From positions 1-9,301 of the forward strand of contig WJLG01000067.1 of assembly GCA_014728685.1 (NCBI GenBank): DNA of 9,301 nucleotides, given 5' to 3'. The stretch comes from Candidatus Falkowiibacteriota bacterium (GTDB lineage: Bacteria > Patescibacteriota > Patescibacteriia > Patescibacteriales > WJLG01). The notes below the pieces were generated by a model, which was not told the DNA's origin, ran no database searches, and worked only from the letters and a program-made list of their open reading frames with translations. This document shows positions 6,517 to 9,301 of the stretch, one piece after another. How positions within the stretch are numbered: the stretch's first letter is position 1; each line of letters starts with the position of its first letter. The translations under genes were made by a program, and so were the position numbers.

Positions 6517-6551
6517 TTAATTTATAATATAATTATATACCTTCTTGTCCA
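6517..6551 (-). promoter_or_regulatory. Putative promoter of tspO
   Basis: On the minus strand: TGGACA at 6551-6546 (5/6), a 16-bp spacer and TATTAT at 6529-6524 (5/6), with +1 near 6517 and a 14-nt leader lacking a Shine-Dalgarno. A perfect TATAAT at 6537-6532 is also present but lacks a -35. The -35 starts 3 nt past the U-tract of the preceding terminator. Confidence 0.45.
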
Positions 6552-6554
6552 AAT

Positions 6555-6586
6555 AAAAAACCCTATTCTAATATTTTGAACAGGGT
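6555..6586 (-). terminator. Intrinsic terminator of the ROK kinase gene
   Basis: Minus strand: 9-bp stem ACCCTGTTC / GAATAGGGT (6586-6578 with 6568-6560) with one G-U wobble, a 9-nt AT loop, then a T-tract at 6560-6555. The wobble pair would be an A-C mismatch on the plus strand, which supports minus-strand use. Confidence 0.85.
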
Positions 6587-6612
6587 AAAAAATTTTCTTA
6601 ACTGTCGCGCGA

Positions 6613-7602
6613 TCATTTCACACTTTCTTCATATTTCTGTAGAGCGTATAAGGCCGCGCCCAAGGCTCCGCCATCATCGCTTCTGTGAGACTTGGTAATG
6701 ACCAGGTTTTCCCAAAGACATTTTTGATCCATGTTTTTAAGATAATGTTTTATATCATCTGTGATCATATCCAAATCATTGGAAATGCTTCCGCCGATCA
6801 CTATAATATCCGGATTATGAGTGATCAGAATATTCTGAATACCCATACCCAGATGCGCACCCAGGCTCAATACGGCATTTTTAGCTGCCTGGTCATCATC
6901 GCGAGCCAGGGTAAACACCTCCTTGACTATTCTCCTAGAGTCCCCGCACCCAGCCAATTCTTTTGCTTCTTTACTGGGAGCTCTCAAACTGGAGATCTCC
7001 GTTTCCAAAGTCTTGCAAATGCCGTCTGTGCCGGCATAAGCTTCCAGACAGCCCTTGTTTCCGCAAGCGCAAGGCCGGCCGTTGAACACATCAAAGCTGA
7101 TATGTCCCAACTCCCCGGCATAACCCCAAGCACCCAGGTCAAGCTGTCCGTTCTTCACTATGCCTCCGCCCACGCCGGTTCCCAATCCGAGAAAAGCAAC
7201 TACTTTATAAAGCTTGCCTGCACCCATAAGCGCTTCGGCCAGAGCAAAAAGCTTGGCATCATTGCCATGGTAAACTCGCAAGTCAAGCTCATTGGATAGA
7301 TCTTGAGCCAAAGGCTCGCCCACCACCCAAGGGCAATTCGGAGCATTGTCTATGACCACGCCTGATCGCGGAGCATAGATACCCGGCGCACCCAGGCCGG
7401 CGATCGCTTCTTCTTTTTTGACTTTGAATTCTTTTTTTATTTCTTCTACAAAGCCCGCAATCGCCCGTATGAAGCAATTTTTGTTTGCCTCATCCAAGGA
7501 AACCTTTTTGGAAAACAACTCCTTCATTCCGTCAACTAAATAAAACCTCAACTTCAAAAAAGTACCGCCCAGATCAAAACCGTAAACATATTTGATACTC
7601 AT
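6613..7602 (-). CDS. ROK-family sugar kinase (glucokinase-like)
   Basis: Phosphorylates a hexose with ATP in the cytoplasm, feeding glycolysis or sugar-nucleotide synthesis. The 329 aa carry the ATP phosphate motif DLGGT at 10-14, the catalytic Asp in GNDAK (D115), a second phosphate loop LGLGTGVGGG at 138-147, and ELGH at 164-167. The ROK zinc site consists of H167 with C178, C180 and C185 in CACGNKGC. The C-terminal adenosine segment HNPDIIVIGGSIS is at 262-274. No N-terminal helix-turn-helix exists, so it is a kinase, not a ROK repressor. A GGGAGG Shine-Dalgarno lies 5 nt upstream. It is a single-gene unit with its own promoter and terminator. Substrate (glucose, mannose, N-acetylmannosamine, N-acetylglucosamine, fructose) cannot be read from sequence alone; a mannose role would link to manC but is speculation. 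Confidence 0.9.
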   Translation of the reverse strand: MSIKYVYGFDLGGTFLKLRFYLVDGMKELFSKKVSLDEANKNCFIRAIAGFVEEIKKEFKVKKEEAIAGLGAPGIYAPRSGVVIDNAPNCPWVVGEPLAQDLSNELDLRVYHGNDAKLFALAEALMGAGKLYKVVAFLGLGTGVGGGIVKNGQLDLGAWGYAGELGHISFDVFNGRPCACGNKGCLEAYAGTDGICKTLETEISSLRAPSKEAKELAGCGDSRRIVKEVFTLARDDDQAAKNAVLSLGAHLGMGIQNILITHNPDIIVIGGSISNDLDMITDDIKHYLKNMDQKCLWENLVITKSHRSDDGGALGAALYALQKYEESVK

Positions 7603-7651
7603 AAAAACCTCCCGCTGGTTAAATATTGAAGAATAATAAAAGGAACAAAAG

Positions 7652-7687
7652 ACCTTTATTTATAACAAAAAATATCACTTATGTAAA
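7652..7687 (-). promoter_or_regulatory. Promoter of the ROK kinase gene
   Basis: Minus strand: -35 TTTACA at 7687-7682 (5/6), a 17-bp spacer, -10 TATAAA at 7664-7659 (5/6), +1 near 7652, and a 50-nt leader ending in GGGAGG. Its -35 overlaps the palindrome TAAAGCTTTA at 7684-7693. Confidence 0.65.
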
Positions 7688-7693
7688 GCTTTA
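7684..7693. repeat. Short palindrome between the divergent promoters
   Basis: TAAAGCTTTA is a perfect 10-bp palindrome that covers part of the ROK-gene -35 and lies 10 bp before the -35 of the plus-strand gene. It is well placed for an operator, but a palindrome this short in AT-rich DNA may be chance. Confidence 0.25.
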
Positions 7694-7703
7694 AATAAAC
7701 TAT

Positions 7704-7739
7704 TTGACAGATCAGGCAAAAAAAGCGATACTTTCAAAA
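7704..7739 (+). promoter_or_regulatory. Promoter of the 7771-8391 gene
   Basis: Perfect -35 TTGACA at 7704-7709, a 17-bp spacer and -10 GATACT at 7727-7732 (4/6). The predicted +1 near 7739 gives a 32-nt leader with AAAGGAG at 7758-7764, 6 nt before the ATG. Confidence 0.65.
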
Positions 7740-7770
7740 TGCTCTTTCACCTCAACCAAAGGAGTGGACA

Positions 7771-8391
7771 ATGAAAAGCATTGTTTTCCTTATGACCGTT
7801 ATTTTGCTATCTGATGCTTTGGCCGGATCATGCCCAGATGAATTAAAGGAAAAAGTTCAAGCTTATTATGCTATTAGGCCGGCTATTGATTCGCTTTCAA
7901 ATTCCTTTGACCACAGCCAAGAAGGGGCTGATCATGAAATAGCTATCAAAGCTGAATTGGCTCGCCAATACGAAAAACTTCTGACCGGCGACACCTTAGA
8001 GGGCTTAAAAAAATATATAGGTCGATATTCATACTATAGTGAAGATTTTTGCCTTCTCTTGCCTGAAAAGATCAATGGAATTAAATCCTTTTCCTGCCGA
8101 ACGAACAGAAAAGGAGAAAAAATCCTGGAAGCAAAGATCATCAGAATATCAACTTATTCTCCGCTGACCAATATTCAAGTTAAAAAGCTTGAGTTATATT
8201 ATACTGATTATAAGATCAGTACTCCGGGCATAAGAGATCTTAAATCTGAACTGGCAAATAGCGAAAATTCGGACCTGGAGATAGAGTCCGAAGTTGAAAA
8301 AACTTTTACCTTCATTAAGGAAAATGAAGAATGGAAAATAAAGAATATTGATGAAAAGATTATTTCATCACTGGCCCGCATCACAAAATAA
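7771..8391 (+). CDS. Secreted protein of unknown function
   Basis: I do not recognise the family. The 206-aa product starts with a signal peptide (hydrophobic core about 4-14) with a plausible signal peptidase I site after ALA at 16-18. A Cys at 21 (AGSC) makes a lipoprotein conceivable, but the -3 residue is Ala rather than the usual Leu. The mature protein has a helical, charged first half (about 22-82) and a beta-rich second half. It ends in FTFIKENEEWKIKNID at 179-194, a pattern like the last strands of NTF2-like or DUF4878-type folds; this is a weak resemblance only. Cys residues are at 21, 94 and 109. Codon choice looks more AT-rich and the protein more Lys/Glu/Ile-rich than most neighbours. 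AAAGGAG fixes the start. Confidence 0.75.
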   Translation: MKSIVFLMTVILLSDALAGSCPDELKEKVQAYYAIRPAIDSLSNSFDHSQEGADHEIAIKAELARQYEKLLTGDTLEGLKKYIGRYSYYSEDFCLLLPEKINGIKSFSCRTNRKGEKILEAKIIRISTYSPLTNIQVKKLELYYTDYKISTPGIRDLKSELANSENSDLEIESEVEKTFTFIKENEEWKIKNIDEKIISSLARITK

Positions 8392-8397
8392 AGCGTC

Positions 8398-8431
8398 AAA
8401 AAACCCGAAGCCGTTTAAGCTTCGGGATTTT
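8398..8431. terminator. Bidirectional terminator shared by the 7771-8391 gene and rlmH
   Basis: A perfect 8-bp stem CCCGAAGC / GCTTCGGG (8404-8411 with 8419-8426) closes a 7-nt loop. On the plus strand it is followed by ATTTTT, on the minus strand by TTTTTT (8403-8398). It sits in the 47-nt gap between the two convergent stops. Confidence 0.9.
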
Positions 8432-8438
8432 TATTATA

Positions 8439-8900
8439 TCAATGGTGATATTCCTTCTTATTGATGATCGTCGCTGCTCGATATATCTGCTCTATCAAGA
8501 CAACTCTGGCCATCTCGTGCGGAAAAGTAAGCCTGGAAAGCGATATCTGCGGATAAGCTTCAAGCACTTCTTTGGAAAATCCCAAACTGCCGCCGATCGC
8601 AAAAACCACCTGGTCGTTTCTTTCCTTGAACAGATCCGAGAATTTGAGAGAATCAAACTCCTTCCCCTTTTCCGTAAGCAATAAGATCTCATTTTTCGGA
8701 TATTTGGCCAAAGACCTAAGGATCTTCTCGCCCTCTTTCTTCTTGGTTTTTTCTTTATCGCCAATACAAATAGGCTCGGGGCTTATTTCCTCGAAAGTGA
8801 TCTTGGCATACGGTCGAAGCATCTTCTCATATTCAACGATCGCTTCCCGCCAATATTCGCTTTTTATCTTGCCAATGGCAACAATTGTTATGTCTAACAT
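8439..8900 (-). CDS. rlmH: 23S rRNA (pseudouridine-1915 N3) methyltransferase
   Basis: SPOUT-class methyltransferase that methylates pseudouridine 1915 in helix 69 of 23S rRNA on assembled ribosomes, using S-adenosylmethionine. The 153-aa length is typical. Visible are the N-terminal beta-strand start (LDITIVAIGKIK), FAIGGSLGFS at 100-109 forming the SAM-binding trefoil knot loop, and the signature LSRLTFPHEMARVVLIEQIY at 121-140, then RAATI. The C-terminus ends KKEYHH where most relatives have G-x-x-Y-H-(K/R), so the usual Gly and the terminal basic residue are changed while Tyr-His is kept. UGA is the stop. There is no Shine-Dalgarno before the ATG at 8900, which is retained because the protein aligns from residue 2 with the family. 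Confidence 0.93.
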   Translation of the reverse strand: MLDITIVAIGKIKSEYWREAIVEYEKMLRPYAKITFEEISPEPICIGDKEKTKKKEGEKILRSLAKYPKNEILLLTEKGKEFDSLKFSDLFKERNDQVVFAIGGSLGFSKEVLEAYPQISLSRLTFPHEMARVVLIEQIYRAATIINKKEYHH

Positions 8901-8902
8901 AT

Positions 8903-8938
8903 CATAAACATATTACACGGATATTTCCAAAACCGCAA
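8903..8938 (-). promoter_or_regulatory. Weak putative promoter of rlmH
   Basis: Minus strand: TTGCGG at 8938-8933 (3/6), a 17-bp spacer, TAATAT at 8915-8910 (4/6), predicted +1 near 8903 and a 3-nt leader. The -35 sits in the loop side of a small inverted repeat, AAAACC-GCAA-GGTTTT (8929-8944). Weak hexamers; supported mainly by position after a terminator and lack of a Shine-Dalgarno. Confidence 0.25.
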
Positions 8939-8944
8939 GGTTTT

Positions 8945-8974
8945 AAAAAACCGCCTATCTTACAATAAGCGGTT
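8945..8974 (-). terminator. Intrinsic terminator of the 8994-9245 gene
   Basis: Minus strand: 10-bp stem AACCGCTTAT / ATAGGCGGTT (8974-8965 with 8958-8949) with one U-G wobble, 6-nt loop, then T-tract to 8945. The wobble would be a mismatch on the plus strand, so it serves the minus-strand gene, ending about 20 nt after its stop. Confidence 0.85.
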
Positions 8975-8993
8975 GTTGCTCGAAGACTTGCCC

Positions 8994-9245
8994 TCAAGCG
9001 ACCTGTGCATGTCTGCTCTCTTCCAAGATTTTGATGACCTGTTTGAGTGTTTGAGCCTGCCGGACTTCTTCAAGGATTTCTCGATCCGAAATATCAAAAG
9101 TCCCTATTAATTCAGCTTCATCAAGACAAAGCCTGTCTAGATTAGTATTCAGACCGATCTCCAGGCCTTCGACCCCTTTGTCTTCCGCGATCTTCCCCAA
9201 TTCTTCAAGGAGAGATCGATATTCTTCCGAGTTCATTTTATACAT
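8994..9245 (-). CDS. Small acidic helical protein of unknown function
   Basis: I do not recognise this 83-aa protein. It has no signal peptide or membrane segment, is rich in Glu and Leu, and appears mostly helical: residues 5-22, a short linker with GVEGLEIGLNTN at 24-35, then helices about 41-47, 52-64 and 66-79. The pattern DISDREILEEVRQAQTLKQV suggests an amphipathic helical hairpin. The start is supported by AGGAGG ending 5 nt upstream; a second Met at residue 4 is too far from it (14 nt). UGA stop and a dedicated terminator make it a real, separately transcribed gene. It could be a cytoplasmic binding or regulatory protein; no function is proposed. Confidence 0.7.
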   Translation of the reverse strand: MYKMNSEEYRSLLEELGKIAEDKGVEGLEIGLNTNLDRLCLDEAELIGTFDISDREILEEVRQAQTLKQVIKILEESRHAQVA

Positions 9246-9285
9246 CTTTCCCTCCTTTCAAAGGGTGATAAGCTGTAAAAAGATC

Positions 9286-9298
9286 AATATATTATTGT
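9286..9298 (-). promoter_or_regulatory. Possible -10 element of the 8994-9245 gene
   Basis: TACAAT at 9298-9293 on the minus strand (5/6) would place +1 near 9286 and give a 41-nt leader. The matching -35 would lie beyond the right edge, so this cannot be confirmed here. Confidence 0.25.
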
Positions 9299-9301
9299 AA
9301 T

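Noticed and set aside
6685..7299. A 204-codon open frame on the plus strand opposite the ROK kinase gene
   Set aside because: It lies wholly inside a well-supported kinase gene, has no ribosome-binding site or family features, and reads as the antisense shadow of that gene's codon use.
8929..8944. AAAACC-GCAA-GGTTTT inverted repeat as a terminator or RNA element
   Set aside because: The stem is only six weak pairs, lies outside any confident transcript, and is adjacent to a much better terminator; mentioned only under the rlmH promoter.
5584..9245. Alternative genetic code (UGA as glycine) as found in some CPR groups
   Set aside because: UGA ends RlmH right after its conserved Tyr-His tail and also ends the ROK kinase and the 83-aa gene; no in-frame UGA occurs within recognised proteins.

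Overview
The window carries eleven protein-coding genes, one of them cut by the left edge, and no RNA gene, insertion sequence or CRISPR array that I can see. Genes are densely packed, intergenic stretches are short and AT-rich, and UGA acts as an ordinary stop in three genes, so the genetic code looks standard. The content fits a small-genome, streamlined bacterium: single-domain response regulator, adaptor protein with a very long coiled coil, TspO, ROK kinase, RlmH, MltG, a secreted Cys4 'AGYxWC' protein, and a mix of Shine-Dalgarno-led and apparently leaderless or SD-less starts. I infer a member of the Candidate Phyla Radiation (Patescibacteria), with moderate confidence; no marker gene in the window proves it.

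Layout. 1-606 (minus): 5' part of mltG, the septal/peptidoglycan endolytic transglycosylase, with a strong promoter that predicts transcription starting exactly at the ATG. 692-4095 (minus): a tight three-gene operon, response regulator -> membrane-fusion adaptor -> mannose-1-phosphate guanylyltransferase, with a 0-nt gap between the first two genes and 20 nt before the third. It is closed by a terminator at 640-661 whose U-tract touches the mltG promoter. 4198-4569 (minus): a single-gene unit for a small secreted protein, with a near-consensus promoter and a strong terminator. 4707-5573 (plus): an RmlD-type dTDP-4-dehydrorhamnose reductase. It converges on 5584-6503 (minus), a two-gene operon of tspO and a membrane-anchored Cys4 protein; the two units share one bidirectional terminator whose loop is the rmlD stop codon. 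6613-7602 (minus): ROK-family sugar kinase, divergent from 7771-8391 (plus), a second secreted orphan protein. 8439-8900 (minus): rlmH, sharing a bidirectional terminator with the preceding gene. 8994-9245 (minus): a small acidic helical protein of unknown function.

How it fits together. Several genes concern the cell surface: MltG (peptidoglycan), RmlD and ManC (activated sugars for surface glycans), the adaptor protein (export through the envelope) and three small secreted or anchored proteins. The ROK kinase would feed sugars into the same pool. RlmH is a housekeeping ribosome modifier. A recurring architecture is terminator followed at once by the next promoter at every codirectional unit boundary, so most genes appear to be independently transcribed in very little space. 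The most unusual items are the adaptor with its roughly 350-residue helical segment, physically coupled to a response regulator with no visible ABC partner, and a possible shared 5' leader in front of three small genes.
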